Source: Synechococcus sp. CBW1107 (lineage in GTDB: Bacteria; Cyanobacteriota; Cyanobacteriia; PCC-6307; Cyanobiaceae). From it: a stretch of DNA of 64,000 bases. The stretch lies in the NCBI RefSeq assembly GCF_015841355.1, contig NZ_CP064908.1, forward strand, positions 1,798,001-1,862,000, in the 5' to 3' direction. Within the stretch, counting starts at the first letter, position 1. Every line of letters begins with the position of its first letter. The position numbers and the translations under genes were made by a program. Below are positions 27,502 to 36,620 of this stretch, one piece after another. Below the pieces are notes generated by a model that did no database searches, was not told where the DNA came from, and was given only the letters and a program-made list of their open reading frames with translations.

Positions 27502-29007
27502 TCAGCCGCCGCCGCTCGCCGCGGCGGTCATCTTCTCCATCACCTCCTCGAGCGAGAAGCTGGCGGCCTTCTGGCGGGGCGGATACTCCTGGAACGTGGC
27601 CAGGAACCGCCCCACGATCGTCTGGGCCGGCACCAGCATGAAGGCGTGATCCAGCATCCAGTCCCAGTAGGTGTTGGAGGTGATGTCGGCCCGCTCGTAG
27701 GGGTCGGTCTTGAGGTTGAAGATCTTGGGAACCCGCAGCGGCGTGAAGGGCTCGGCCCACACCTGCAGCGTGCCGGTGGCCCGCTGCTCCATGAACACGA
27801 CCTTGAAATTGTCGTAGCGCAGGCCGGTGAGGTCGCCGTCGTCGGAGAAGTAGAAGAACTCGATCCGTGGGCTCTTGTCGGCCTTGCCCGTCCAGTAGTC
27901 GAGCATGTTGTAGCCGTCGAGATGGATCTTGAAGGTCTTGCGTCCCACCTGATGGCCGGTGAGCAACTTCTCCTTGATCTCCGGTTCCCCCGCCGCCGCC
28001 AGCAGGGTGGGCAGCCAGTCGAGATGGCTCACGATCTCCGTGAACAGAGTTCCCGGAGCGATCTTGCCGGGCCAGCGCACCAGGGCGGGCACCCGGTAGG
28101 CCCCTTCCCAGTTGGAGTTCTTCTCGTTGCGGAAGGGGGTCATGCCGGCATCGGGCCAGCTGTTCATGTGCGGCCCGTTGTCGGTGCTGTACATCACGAT
28201 CGTGTCATCGGTGACACCCAGCTCATCGAGCAGATCGAGCATCTGACCGATGCAGTTGTCGTGATAGATCATCACGTCGTGATACTCCGACTGCCATCGC
28301 CCCGACTGGCCGATGTCCTGGGGCCGCGCGTGGGTGCGGAAGTGCATGTGGGTGGTGTTGAACCACACGAAGAACGGTTCACCGGAGGCCACTGCGTCGC
28401 CAATGAAGCGCTTGGCCTCCTTGATGAACTCTTCATCAGCGGTTTCCATGCGCTTCTTGGTGAGCGGGCCGGTGTTCTCGATGCGCTGGGTGCCGTCGCC
28501 ATTGGCCCAGCAGTGCAGCACACCGCGGGGGCCGAAGTTCTTCTTGAAATCGGGGAAGTCTTCCGGCTTGGGATAATCACGCAGCTCCGGCTCCTCCTCG
28601 GCATTGAGGTGGTACAGGTTGCCGAAGAACTCATCGAAGCCGTGCATCGTCGGCAGATGCTCGTCGCGGTCGCCGAAGTGGTTCTTGCCGAACTGGCCGG
28701 TGCGGTAACCCAGCGGTTTGAGCAGCTCGGCGATGGTGGGGTCCTCGGGGCGATAGCCCAGCTCGGCTCCTGGCAGCCCCACCTTGCTCAGACCGGTGCG
28801 GAACACGCTCTGGCCGGAGATGAAGGCGGCCCGGCCGGCGGTGCAGCTCTGCTCGGCGTAGTAGTGGATGAAGCGGCCGCCCTCCTTGGCGACGCGGTCG
28901 ATGTTGGGGGTCTGATAGCCCATCAGCCCATCGCTGTAGCAACTGAGGTTGCTCTGGCCGATGTCATCTCCCCAGAGGATGAGGATGTTGGGTTGTCCGT
29001 TGGGCAT
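27502..29007 (-). CDS. Type I (Cys-type) sulfatase / arylsulfatase
   Basis: 501 residues from an ATG at 29007. Metal-binding Asp14 and Asp15 lie in LILWGDDIGQSN; the maturation motif Cys55-Thr-Ala-Gly-Arg59 sits in AEQSCTAGRAAFISGQ, and STDNGPH provides the later metal site. It hydrolyses sulfate esters once Cys55 is converted to formylglycine by the enzyme encoded next. No signal peptide is seen at this start, so it may act in the cytoplasm on imported substrate (inference). It is the first gene of the minus-strand run. Confidence 0.93.
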   Translation of the reverse strand: MPNGQPNILILWGDDIGQSNLSCYSDGLMGYQTPNIDRVAKEGGRFIHYYAEQSCTAGRAAFISGQSVFRTGLSKVGLPGAELGYRPEDPTIAELLKPLGYRTGQFGKNHFGDRDEHLPTMHGFDEFFGNLYHLNAEEEPELRDYPKPEDFPDFKKNFGPRGVLHCWANGDGTQRIENTGPLTKKRMETADEEFIKEAKRFIGDAVASGEPFFVWFNTTHMHFRTHARPQDIGQSGRWQSEYHDVMIYHDNCIGQMLDLLDELGVTDDTIVMYSTDNGPHMNSWPDAGMTPFRNEKNSNWEGAYRVPALVRWPGKIAPGTLFTEIVSHLDWLPTLLAAAGEPEIKEKLLTGHQVGRKTFKIHLDGYNMLDYWTGKADKSPRIEFFYFSDDGDLTGLRYDNFKVVFMEQRATGTLQVWAEPFTPLRVPKIFNLKTDPYERADITSNTYWDWMLDHAFMLVPAQTIVGRFLATFQEYPPRQKAASFSLEEVMEKMTAAASGGG

Positions 29008-29071
29008 GAGAGGTGGAGGGGGTTGAGGACGCGGGCATGGGGCTGGAGACGGATCCAGGCCCGGCACGCTG

Positions 29072-30151
29072 ATGAACTCACCTACAAACTGGCGCCCATG
29101 GCAGGGTGGGGCCACTCAAAAAGTGCAAGCGGCGATGGCTCCGCTCCAGAGGTTCGAGGCTGTCGAAGAGCTGGAAATCCAACTGCGGGAGGCGGGACTG
29201 GATCTGCGCCTGCTCCAGCTCTCCAACGGCCGCCTCAGCGGCAACCTGATCACCCGCCAGCTTGGGCCGCTGCGGTTGCTGCGGCTTCAGGCCAACCGCT
29301 GTTTGCACGTGACGGGCGGCAAACCACGGGACCGGCGGATGATCGCGCTGTCCCTGTTGCCCGACCGCAACGCTCCACCCCTGCGGGCCCACGGCACGGC
29401 CATCGGTGCCGATGTGTTGTTCGGCCTCGATCCCCAGAAGGACGTCCACCTCTCCACTCCCGAGCGGATGGACCTGGCCGTGGTGATGCTGAACCCCGGC
29501 ATGCTGACGGGCTGGAGCAGCGGTCAGGGGAGTCTTGATCTGGAATCGGAGCCCTTCCGCTTCAATGTTCTGCCCATCGATGACACCAGCCGCGAGCCCC
29601 TGCAGCGCTGGTTGCTCAACCAGTTGTCGTTCCAGGCGGAGGCATCCGCATCCCCGGTCATGGCCGCGACGTCGTCAGACCCGGAGGGAGGTGGAGACGG
29701 TCTGGTCCCTCTGCTCGTGGACGTTCTGGAGCAGGGCCTCAGACAACGGGGCTGCCCCGAACGCCCGCCGGCACGGATCGAACTGGTCAAGCAGTTGCAA
29801 CGCTGGGCGGAGGAGAATCCCCTGGAACCGATCAGCCTGGGGAGTCTCTGCCGTCAGGTGTATGTCGGCCGCCGCACCGTGATCCAGGGGTTCCAGGAGC
29901 ACCTGGGCATGGGCCCGATGGCCTACTTCAAGCTGCAGCGGCTCCATGGCGTTCGCCGTGGGCTGCTGGAGGCCCAGCCGGGGGACGCCACGATCTCAGG
30001 GCTGGCGGCCTCCTGGGGCTTCCTCAATCCGGGGCATTTCGCCCGGGATTACCGCCGGTTGTTCGGGGAGCTCCCCAGCGCCACGTTCGCCCGCAGCCCT
30101 GGGTTCGCCGGCCGGCGGCGCGGCGCAGCGGTCGACCACTCCCCCTGCTGA
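29072..30151 (+). CDS. AraC-family transcriptional regulator
   Basis: 359 residues from an ATG at 29072; an ATG at 29135 is an alternative. The C-terminal about 100 residues form two helix-turn-helices (ISLGSLCRQVYVGRRTVIQGFQEHLG and ATISGLAASWGFLNPGHFARDYRRLFGE). The N-terminal 220 residues are an effector or dimer domain I do not recognise. It is divergent from the sulfatase gene, so it probably controls that run. The 3' end overlaps the HAD gene antisense by 156 nt. Confidence 0.88.
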   Translation: MNSPTNWRPWQGGATQKVQAAMAPLQRFEAVEELEIQLREAGLDLRLLQLSNGRLSGNLITRQLGPLRLLRLQANRCLHVTGGKPRDRRMIALSLLPDRNAPPLRAHGTAIGADVLFGLDPQKDVHLSTPERMDLAVVMLNPGMLTGWSSGQGSLDLESEPFRFNVLPIDDTSREPLQRWLLNQLSFQAEASASPVMAATSSDPEGGGDGLVPLLVDVLEQGLRQRGCPERPPARIELVKQLQRWAEENPLEPISLGSLCRQVYVGRRTVIQGFQEHLGMGPMAYFKLQRLHGVRRGLLEAQPGDATISGLAASWGFLNPGHFARDYRRLFGELPSATFARSPGFAGRRRGAAVDHSPC

Positions 30152-31189
30152 TCCCGTTGCCGCAGAAGGGGTCGTGAACACGCTGGCCCAGTCGTCGCGC
30201 ATGCTCACCACCGTCCAGCCCCGCCGGGGTGCCTCGCTCAAGGCCCGATCGAGATGGCCGAAGGCGGACTGGCGGTCGTAGGCCACCTCCCGTTCGGGGT
30301 CATCGTGGTGGACGATCACCCCCAGACGTGGGCCCGGCAGGCTGGTGGTCCACTCCAGCATCTCCAGATCCCCGTCGGAGTTGCCGAAAGCGGCGATCGG
30401 CCTGCGACCGATCAGCTGCTCGATCAGGATCGGCTTCATGGCCCGATCGGCGACCGTCTGGACCTCGCTCTCGCGCAGGAGCACCGGCAGACCGCCGCGC
30501 AGGGCGTAGGTGGTGACGACGCTGGAGCCGATCACCTGCTCCGGGGGGATTCCGTAGGCCTCCTCGGCGAACACCCGCATGAACTCCACGCCGCCGGCCG
30601 AAACGATGTAGGTGCGGAAGCCATTGGCGCGCAGATGCTCGAGCAGCTCCCGCATCGGTTGGTAGGTCAGGGCGGTGTAAGGCCGCTTCAGGGTTGGGTG
30701 ACAGGCGCTGTCCAGCCACTCGCGCACCAGATCGCGGAACACATCCGTGCTCATGCCGGCATGGGTGATCCCCACCAGATCCAGCAGACCCTTGATGCCC
30801 ATGGTGAGCACGGCCTCCCCGTTGCCGGCCGCGGCTGCCGCGGCGATGACCGGATTGGCCGCGAGTCCGGGCTGCTGGGCCACCATGGCGCGGGCTCGCT
30901 CGATCGCGAAGGCCAGCTGCACGTACATCGGCTGCTCCGACCAGAGCGTGCCGTCGTTGTCGAAGACGGCGATGCGTTCCTCGGGCGGCAGATAGCTCTC
31001 CCCTCCCGGCTGGCTGACGCTGGCGACGAAAGCCAGGATCCGCGATCGGGTGGCACCGTCCCGCCAGGAGGGAAGGGGCTCTGCGGCTCCGGCGGTGGAG
31101 GCCTGACTGGCCATGGCGGGCGCCACAGGGAACGTCATCGTCAGGCTCAGCAGGCTTCCAGCAACCGTCGTCAGGACCCGCGTCAGCAC
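29996..31189 (-). CDS. Secreted HAD-family phosphatase
   Basis: 397 residues. A signal peptide (VAGSLLSLTMTFPVAPAMA) precedes the HAD nucleophile motif AVFDNDGTLWSE; later motifs are TYIVSAGG and IAAFGNSDGDLEML, as in phosphoserine phosphatase-like enzymes. The natural domain seems to end near DDWASVF (about 30176). The last 60 residues, rich in Gly, Ala and Pro, run antisense through the AraC gene and look like read-through extension. Substrate unknown. Confidence 0.85.
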   Translation of the reverse strand: MLTRVLTTVAGSLLSLTMTFPVAPAMASQASTAGAAEPLPSWRDGATRSRILAFVASVSQPGGESYLPPEERIAVFDNDGTLWSEQPMYVQLAFAIERARAMVAQQPGLAANPVIAAAAAAGNGEAVLTMGIKGLLDLVGITHAGMSTDVFRDLVREWLDSACHPTLKRPYTALTYQPMRELLEHLRANGFRTYIVSAGGVEFMRVFAEEAYGIPPEQVIGSSVVTTYALRGGLPVLLRESEVQTVADRAMKPILIEQLIGRRPIAAFGNSDGDLEMLEWTTSLPGPRLGVIVHHDDPEREVAYDRQSAFGHLDRALSEAPRRGWTVVSMRDDWASVFTTPSAATGSAGGVVDRCAAPPAGEPRAAGERGAGELPEQPAVIPGEMPRIEEAPGGRQP

Positions 31190-31821
31190 ACCGTTCTCCT
31201 GCCGGCGTCCGCGAACAGCCGCCGCAGGGGCGGCAGCAGGGCTTCCAGGGCACGGCCGCGATGGCCTACGCGCCGCTTGAGCTCGGGGGCCATCTGGGCA
31301 AAGCTCAGCCCCACTTCAGGCACCAGGAACACTGGGTCGTAGCCGAACCCCCCCTCCCCGCAGGGGGCGTTGAGGATCTCACCCGTGCAGACGCCCTCCA
31401 CCTCCAGCACCGTCTGGCCGCTGGGGTCAGCCAGGGCCAGGGCTGCCGTGAACCGGGCCCGACGGTTGGATTCCCCCTCCAGGGCCTCCAGCAGCCGGGC
31501 GATGCGCTCGGGATCGGTGGGGGCATAGCGGGCGGAGTGGATGCCGGGGGCACCGCCGAGGGCCTCCACACTCAGCCCCGAATCATCGGCCAGGGCCCAG
31601 TGCCCCGTGATCCGTGCCACGGCTTCGGCTTTGAGACGGGCGTTGGCGGCAAAGCTGTCCCCGGTCTCCTCCACCTCCAGGCCCGGGGGCTGTCCGCGCA
31701 CCTCCAGATCCAGCTCCGGGCCCTCCGTGGCCAGCAGGGCCGTGAATTCCCTGATCTTGCCGGGGTTGCCGCTGGCGATCACCAGCACCCTAGGGGTGGC
31801 CGCCTGGGCGGGGGCGTTCAT
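31183..31821 (-). CDS. rdgB: XTP/dITP diphosphatase (Ham1/RdgB)
   Basis: 212 residues from an ATG at 31821. It hydrolyses non-canonical purine triphosphates such as XTP and dITP. Family marks are VLVIASGNPGKIREFTALL, ETGDSFAANARLKAEA, ALADDSGLSVEALGGAPGIHSARYA, and GFGYDPVFLVPE. Its start overlaps the stop of the phosphohexomutase gene by 4 nt, and its stop overlaps the start of the HAD gene by 7 nt. Confidence 0.95.
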   Translation of the reverse strand: MNAPAQAATPRVLVIASGNPGKIREFTALLATEGPELDLEVRGQPPGLEVEETGDSFAANARLKAEAVARITGHWALADDSGLSVEALGGAPGIHSARYAPTDPERIARLLEALEGESNRRARFTAALALADPSGQTVLEVEGVCTGEILNAPCGEGGFGYDPVFLVPEVGLSFAQMAPELKRRVGHRGRALEALLPPLRRLFADAGRRTVC

Positions 31822-33314
31822 GCCGCTTCCGCGAACTGGCGGGCCCACGCCAGGATCTCGCTCACCCGCTCCCCGCTCGGGGCCTCGCTGTAGAGGCGCA
31901 GCAGCGGTTCGGTGCCCGAGAAGCGCAGCATCAGCCAGTGGCTGTCGCCAAGGCGCAGCTTCACCCCATCGGTGCCCACCACCTCCAGCACCGGCCAGCC
32001 GGCCACGCTGGTGGGGGGCTCCTGGGCCAGCTGGCGCTCCAGCCGTTGCCGGCTGGCCATGTCGCGCAGGCGCAGGTCGAGCCGGTCGTAGGCGCTGCCC
32101 CCACCGTGGTCGGTCTGCAGGCGGTCGAGGCGCTCACCCAGAGGCAGGCCGCCCTCCACAAGGGCTTCCAGCACCAGCAGGGCGGCGAAGAGGGCATCCC
32201 TCTCGGGCAGGTGCAGGCCGAAGCCCACCCCGCCCGATTCCTCGCCGCCCACTAGCACCCCGCCGGCGAGCATCTCGCTGGCGATGTACTTGAACCCCAC
32301 CGGCTTCTCGATCACCGGCCGTCCCAGCCCCTCCGCCACCAGTTGCATCAGGTCGGAGCCGCTGACGGTCTTGACGACCGCACCCGGCAGGGCCCGGGCC
32401 CTGGCCAGGTGATCGATCAGCAGCGGCATCAGCAGCTGGGTGCTGCAGTAGCGGCCGCGCTCATCGATGGCGGCGATGCGGTCGCCGTCGCCATCGAAGA
32501 CGATCCCCACCGCCGGCCGGCCGGCCTCGCCGCTGGCCCGCACCGCGTCGATCAGCTCCTCCAGGTAGGGAGCCAGGGGCTCGGGCGGGTTGCCACCGAA
32601 GAGCGGATCACGCCAGGAGCGGATCTCCTCGATGCACGCATCGCCGGACCCGTCAGCGGCTCCTTCAGCGGTTCCTGAGGGGACTCCCAGCAGGGCCGGC
32701 AGCCCTCCGGCCGCAGACCCGTGCATGGGATCGACGATCACCCGCAGCCCCATGGTCTCCAGCCCCCGGCGCAGGGCGCCGGTGTCGACCAGCTGGCGCA
32801 GGCCCGCCAGGTAGCCGCCCCAGCCATCGAAGCGTGGGGTGTCGCCGGGGATCGGCACGGTGATGCCCCCCGCCTCCAGGCGCTTCTCCACATCGGCGGT
32901 GAAGGCCTCCTCCACCGAGCCGCCGAAATGACCCTTGATCTTCAGGCCGATCCATTCGGGAGGGTTGTGGCTGGCGGTGATCACCAGGGCCCCGAGGGCG
33001 TTCCGTTCCACCACGGCCCAGCTGCAGGCGGGTGTCGGCACGGCTGAATCCGTGAGCACCGGCTCGAGATCGGCGCCGCGCACGGCGCTGGCGATGGCTT
33101 CGGCCAGCTCCGGTGCCAGAAAGCGGCGGTCGTAGCCGATCACCACCTCGCGGCTCGTGAGTTCAGGCGGGGCGGCGCGCTCCAGTTCGCGGGCCGCGGC
33201 CGCGGCCACCACCAGCAGGCGCTCCAGGGTCACATCGACGCCGAGGATGCCGCGCCAGCCGTCGGTGCCGAAACGGATGGGACTGGGCTCCAGGGGCAGG
33301 GGGGCAGAAGCCAT
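31818..33314 (-). CDS. Phosphoglucomutase/phosphomannomutase family enzyme
   Basis: 498 residues from an ATG at 33314. The four-domain alpha-D-phosphohexomutase pattern is complete: IRFGTDGWRGI, the phosphoserine loop VITASHNPPEWIG, the Mg loop VFDGDGDRIAAID, the sugar-binding GGEESGGVGF and the phosphate-binding RFSGTEPLLRLY. It interconverts hexose-6-P and hexose-1-P for glycogen or cell-wall sugars. The frame stays open far upstream, but codons before 33314 are not protein-like. Confidence 0.94.
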   Translation of the reverse strand: MASAPLPLEPSPIRFGTDGWRGILGVDVTLERLLVVAAAAARELERAAPPELTSREVVIGYDRRFLAPELAEAIASAVRGADLEPVLTDSAVPTPACSWAVVERNALGALVITASHNPPEWIGLKIKGHFGGSVEEAFTADVEKRLEAGGITVPIPGDTPRFDGWGGYLAGLRQLVDTGALRRGLETMGLRVIVDPMHGSAAGGLPALLGVPSGTAEGAADGSGDACIEEIRSWRDPLFGGNPPEPLAPYLEELIDAVRASGEAGRPAVGIVFDGDGDRIAAIDERGRYCSTQLLMPLLIDHLARARALPGAVVKTVSGSDLMQLVAEGLGRPVIEKPVGFKYIASEMLAGGVLVGGEESGGVGFGLHLPERDALFAALLVLEALVEGGLPLGERLDRLQTDHGGGSAYDRLDLRLRDMASRQRLERQLAQEPPTSVAGWPVLEVVGTDGVKLRLGDSHWLMLRFSGTEPLLRLYSEAPSGERVSEILAWARQFAEAA

Positions 33315-33416
33315 GGGGGGAGCGGGGTTCAGTAGCTCGTAGCAGCAGTCCGGCCGGCCTGGGTTGGAGCAGGTGCCGGCCTGGCGGCAGACCACTGCCC
33401 GCCGTAGCCTGCTGGC

Positions 33417-35009
33417 ATGCCCGCTGAACCGTCCAACCGGCTGGTGACCGACCGGTTGCTGCGCAGCTGGCTGCGCTGTCGGCGCCGGGCCTGGCTCGAT
33501 CGCCATGGGGATCCCGGGCAGCGGCTCTGGAGCGCCCACCGGGCCCTCCAGCTCGACGATCAGCAACGCTGTTTCGTGAGCCTGCTGGAGCAGCGGCCCC
33601 TGGCCGGAGAAGCCGCCTGCGCCGCCGCTGCCCCGGCGGTGGTGGGCGTGCGCCTGCGGGGCCGGGGCACCGCAGGCCTGGAGCTGGAGGCCCATCCCCC
33701 GCTCCTGCGCCGCAGCAGCGGGGAGAGCCGCTGGGGGGACTACGCCTACCAGCCCGTGATGGCCCGGCAGGGGCGCCGCCTCACCCGCGAGCACCGGCTG
33801 GTGATGGGGTTGTGGGGACAGCTGCTTTCGGGGTGGCAGCAGGGTCCGGTCAGCCATGGCCTGGTGGTGGCGATCGGTGCCGGGCGGCTGGAACGGGAAC
33901 GCCTGGCACTTGGGGACGGGCTCCAGCGCCAGCTGGAGGACACGCTCCCCAGGCTGGCGGCGGATCTGGATCGCCCCCAGCCCCCCCCCCTGGTGAGCGA
34001 TCGCAAGAAATGCGTGCTCTGCTCCTGGCGCGGCCTCTGCGACCGCGAGGCGGCCGCGCAGGGCCACCTCAGCGAGGTGAGCGGCATCGGCGCCAAGCGG
34101 CGTGAGTTGCTGATCGAACTGGGCCTGCCGCAGCTCAGTTCCCTGGCCGCGGCTGATCCAGAGGCTCTGGCCGATGCGCTGGAGGTCCACGGAGAGCAGC
34201 ACCGCGAGGTGGCCGCGCGGCTGGTGGCCCAGGCCCGCGTCCAGCAGCGGGGGGAACCCCTGCGCCTGCCGGTGGAGCCCCATCAGGCGGCCACGGCCCT
34301 GCCCGAGCTGGACAGCGCCAGCGGGGTTCTCGTGTACGACATCGAATCCGACCCCGACGCCCGCGACGACTTTCTGCATGGTTTCCTGCGCATCGAGCGG
34401 CAGGCCGATGGCCGCTGGCCCGCAGGGCTGGCCGCCAGCGTCGGCCGCTACCGCCCCCTGCTGGCCCTGCATGAGCACGGCGAGGCCAGGCTCTGGCAGC
34501 GCCTGCGCCGGCTGCTGGCGGCCAGCCCCCCCGACTGGCCCCTTCTTCATTACGGCGAAACCGAATCGATTGCCCTGGTGCGCCTGGCCCAGCGCCAGGG
34601 GGCCAGTGAGCGGGAGCTGGCGGACCTGCGCCGGCGCCTGGTGGATCTGCACCAGCGGCTGCGGCGTCACTGGCTGCTGCCGGTGAACAGCTATGGCCTC
34701 AAGGCGGTGGCCGGCTGGCTGGGGTTCTCCTGGAGCCAGAAGGGGGTCGACGGGGCCCGCTGCCTGCTCTGGTGGCGCCAGTGGCGGGGGGATGGCACCC
34801 CGGCGGGCCGGGGCAGCCTGCATGGCCTGCGCCGGATCTTTCGCTATAACCACGACGATGGCCTGGCCACCTGGGCGGTGGCCAGCTGGCTGCTGGCTCA
34901 GGACGCCGCGCCGCCCGCCCCCACAGGTGGGGGCACCACCCCCGTGGGCACCGACATCTCCAGGGTGGTTCCCGCGCCGGTCACCAGCAGCGGCTCCTCC
35001 AGCGCCTGA
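33417..35009 (+). CDS. RecB-like putative nuclease (TM0106 family)
   Basis: 530 residues. Marks include the N-terminal LLRSWLRCRRRAWLDRHGD (typical RecB-like start), a Cys-rich CVLCSWRGLCDRE segment that could hold an Fe-S cluster, a helix-hairpin-helix-like EVSGIGAKRRELLIELGL, and an RNase H-like C-terminal domain opening with VLVYDIESDPDARDD and containing PLLHYGETE. A run of ten C (33981-33990) lies in the coding region. The 3' end overlaps ygfZ antisense by 112 nt, so the last 30-40 residues may be poorly conserved. Confidence 0.82.
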   Translation: MPAEPSNRLVTDRLLRSWLRCRRRAWLDRHGDPGQRLWSAHRALQLDDQQRCFVSLLEQRPLAGEAACAAAAPAVVGVRLRGRGTAGLELEAHPPLLRRSSGESRWGDYAYQPVMARQGRRLTREHRLVMGLWGQLLSGWQQGPVSHGLVVAIGAGRLERERLALGDGLQRQLEDTLPRLAADLDRPQPPPLVSDRKKCVLCSWRGLCDREAAAQGHLSEVSGIGAKRRELLIELGLPQLSSLAAADPEALADALEVHGEQHREVAARLVAQARVQQRGEPLRLPVEPHQAATALPELDSASGVLVYDIESDPDARDDFLHGFLRIERQADGRWPAGLAASVGRYRPLLALHEHGEARLWQRLRRLLAASPPDWPLLHYGETESIALVRLAQRQGASERELADLRRRLVDLHQRLRRHWLLPVNSYGLKAVAGWLGFSWSQKGVDGARCLLWWRQWRGDGTPAGRGSLHGLRRIFRYNHDDGLATWAVASWLLAQDAAPPAPTGGGTTPVGTDISRVVPAPVTSSGSSSA

Positions 35010-35863
35010 CGCCGCACCAGGGCCAGCCCCAGCCAGAGGCTGCGGCCATCGGGCCCGGCGTTGAGCCGCAGGCTGGAGGTGATCCGTCCCGCCCGCTCTC
35101 CGCCGGGAGTGCGCAGCACCGCCCCCACCACCGGTCGCTGATCGTCGCTGGCGGTGTCCGCGGGAGCGTCGGTGGGGGCCGGTTCCTGCCAGCACCAGCG
35201 GCGCAGCTGCTGCTTGACGCCGTCATAGGTGGCCAGCTTGGCCAGGGTTTCCTGGCCCACGTAGCAGCCCTTGCTGAGGCTGACCCGATCCGCCAGGCCG
35301 AGCTCGAAGGGGTTCACCTCCTCGCTGATCTCGTTGGGGGCCTGCGGCCGCCCCTGGCTGAGGCGCCAGCGCTCGGTCTGGATCGGCCCCAGGGCCGGGA
35401 TGGCCACGATCTCAGCGGGGAGGCACTCCCCATCCCTCAGCACCAGCCGATGGCCGGGCAGCTGCCAGCCCACGGCGGGTGCTGCCATGGTGCCGGCTCC
35501 CTCCAGAGTGAACAGCGTCCCCGCCAGCGGCGGCCCCAGGGACACCTGATCGGCGGGGAAGAGGACCCGGTCAAGGGCCTGATGGATGGCGGCCCCGTCG
35601 CCGGCGGTGATCACCAGCCAGGCACCAGAGGCGTCGACCAGCACCTCGGCCAGGCCGCGCACGCGGGCGGTGGGGGTGAGGCAGCAGGTGGCCAGGCACT
35701 GGCCGGGCTGGGCCCGCTCCAGATCCTGGCTGCTCTGGCCATGGAGGAAACGCAGGCTGTCTGGCCCGTCGAGGCGGATCAGGCTCACGGACTGGTCCCA
35801 GCGGCTGGGACTGGCGGGCCGCCAGCCCCAGGGGCCTGAGGGGGTGGAGCGGTTCAGGTCCAT
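34898..35863 (-). CDS. ygfZ: Folate-binding protein YgfZ/IBA57 type (Fe-S enzyme maturation)
   Basis: 321 residues. The YgfZ signature KGCYVGQETLAKLATYDG is intact, including the conserved Cys, and RLDGPDSLRFLHGQSSQDL near the N-terminus is the expected folate-binding-fold segment. It helps mature certain 4Fe-4S enzymes in a folate-dependent manner. pyrE lies upstream on the same strand, 19 nt away. Confidence 0.92.
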   Translation of the reverse strand: MDLNRSTPSGPWGWRPASPSRWDQSVSLIRLDGPDSLRFLHGQSSQDLERAQPGQCLATCCLTPTARVRGLAEVLVDASGAWLVITAGDGAAIHQALDRVLFPADQVSLGPPLAGTLFTLEGAGTMAAPAVGWQLPGHRLVLRDGECLPAEIVAIPALGPIQTERWRLSQGRPQAPNEISEEVNPFELGLADRVSLSKGCYVGQETLAKLATYDGVKQQLRRWCWQEPAPTDAPADTASDDQRPVVGAVLRTPGGERAGRITSSLRLNAGPDGRSLWLGLALVRRQALEEPLLVTGAGTTLEMSVPTGVVPPPVGAGGAAS

Positions 35864-35882
35864 GACGGGCTCGGCGTTGGGC

Positions 35883-36473
35883 TCACCCTTGCAAAGTCCG
35901 TGCCGTGGTGGCGATCTCGTCCAGCAGTAACAGGCTGCGCAGCTCCAGGCCCGCCGCGGTCATGGCGTCAAGTCCTCCTTCCTGGCGGTCAACGATCGTG
36001 ACCACCCGCTCCACCACGTAGCCGGCCTGGCGCAGCTGCTCGACGGCCTTGAGCGAGGAGCCGCCCGTGGTCACCACGTCTTCCAGCACGGTGATGCGGG
36101 CTCCCGCGACGGGCAGGGGACCCTCCAGCCAGGCGCCGGTGCCGTGCCCCTTGGCCTGCTTGCGCACGATCAGGGCGTCGAGGGGCAGCCCCGCCTGGGC
36201 GGCCGCCATGGCCACGCCACTCACCAGGGGATCAGCCCCGAGGGTGAGACCGGCCACGGCCGCGGCTCCCTCCTCCACATGCTCCAGCAGGGCCTTGGCC
36301 AGCAGAGCCAGGCCGTAGCCGCTGAGGCTCACCGGCTTGCAGTTCACGTAGTGGTCGCTGCTGCGGCCCGACGCCAGGGTGAACTGGCCGTGGCGGTAGG
36401 CCTTGGTGGCCAGCAGCTCCAGCAGCACCTGGCGGCGCTCCGGTGCTGTGTCGGGGATGGGGGTCAGTGGCAT
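35883..36473 (-). CDS. pyrE: Orotate phosphoribosyltransferase
   Basis: 196 residues. It makes OMP from orotate and PRPP in pyrimidine synthesis. The start region shows [16 protein letters not shown], a PRPP-binding loop [19 protein letters not shown] is intact, and [17 protein letters not shown] is the flexible catalytic loop. It forms a pair with ygfZ downstream. Confidence 0.95.
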   Translation of the reverse strand: MPLTPIPDTAPERRQVLLELLATKAYRHGQFTLASGRSSDHYVNCKPVSLSGYGLALLAKALLEHVEEGAAAVAGLTLGADPLVSGVAMAAAQAGLPLDALIVRKQAKGHGTGAWLEGPLPVAGARITVLEDVVTTGGSSLKAVEQLRQAGYVVERVVTIVDRQEGGLDAMTAAGLELRSLLLLDEIATTARTLQG

Positions 36474-36620
36474 TGCAGCAGGGAGAGAGCGGGCGGCGGC
36501 GGCGCTCCGGCCAAAGCGCCTGGCAGAACACCGCTCTGCCGCCTAGTTTGCGCGATGATCGGAGTGTGATGCCCCATCCTCACCCTGCCGGCCTCCTGAG
36601 CCATCAACTGCCGCAAAGCC

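Noticed and set aside
27427-29538. 703-codon frame antisense to the sulfatase
   Set aside because: Mirror of the sulfatase coding strand without domain or ribosome binding site.
31818-35195. Phosphohexomutase frame open for 1,125 codons
   Set aside because: Upstream of 33314 it runs antisense to the RecB-like nuclease gene and has no protein-like composition; ATG at 33314 opens the known family N-terminus.
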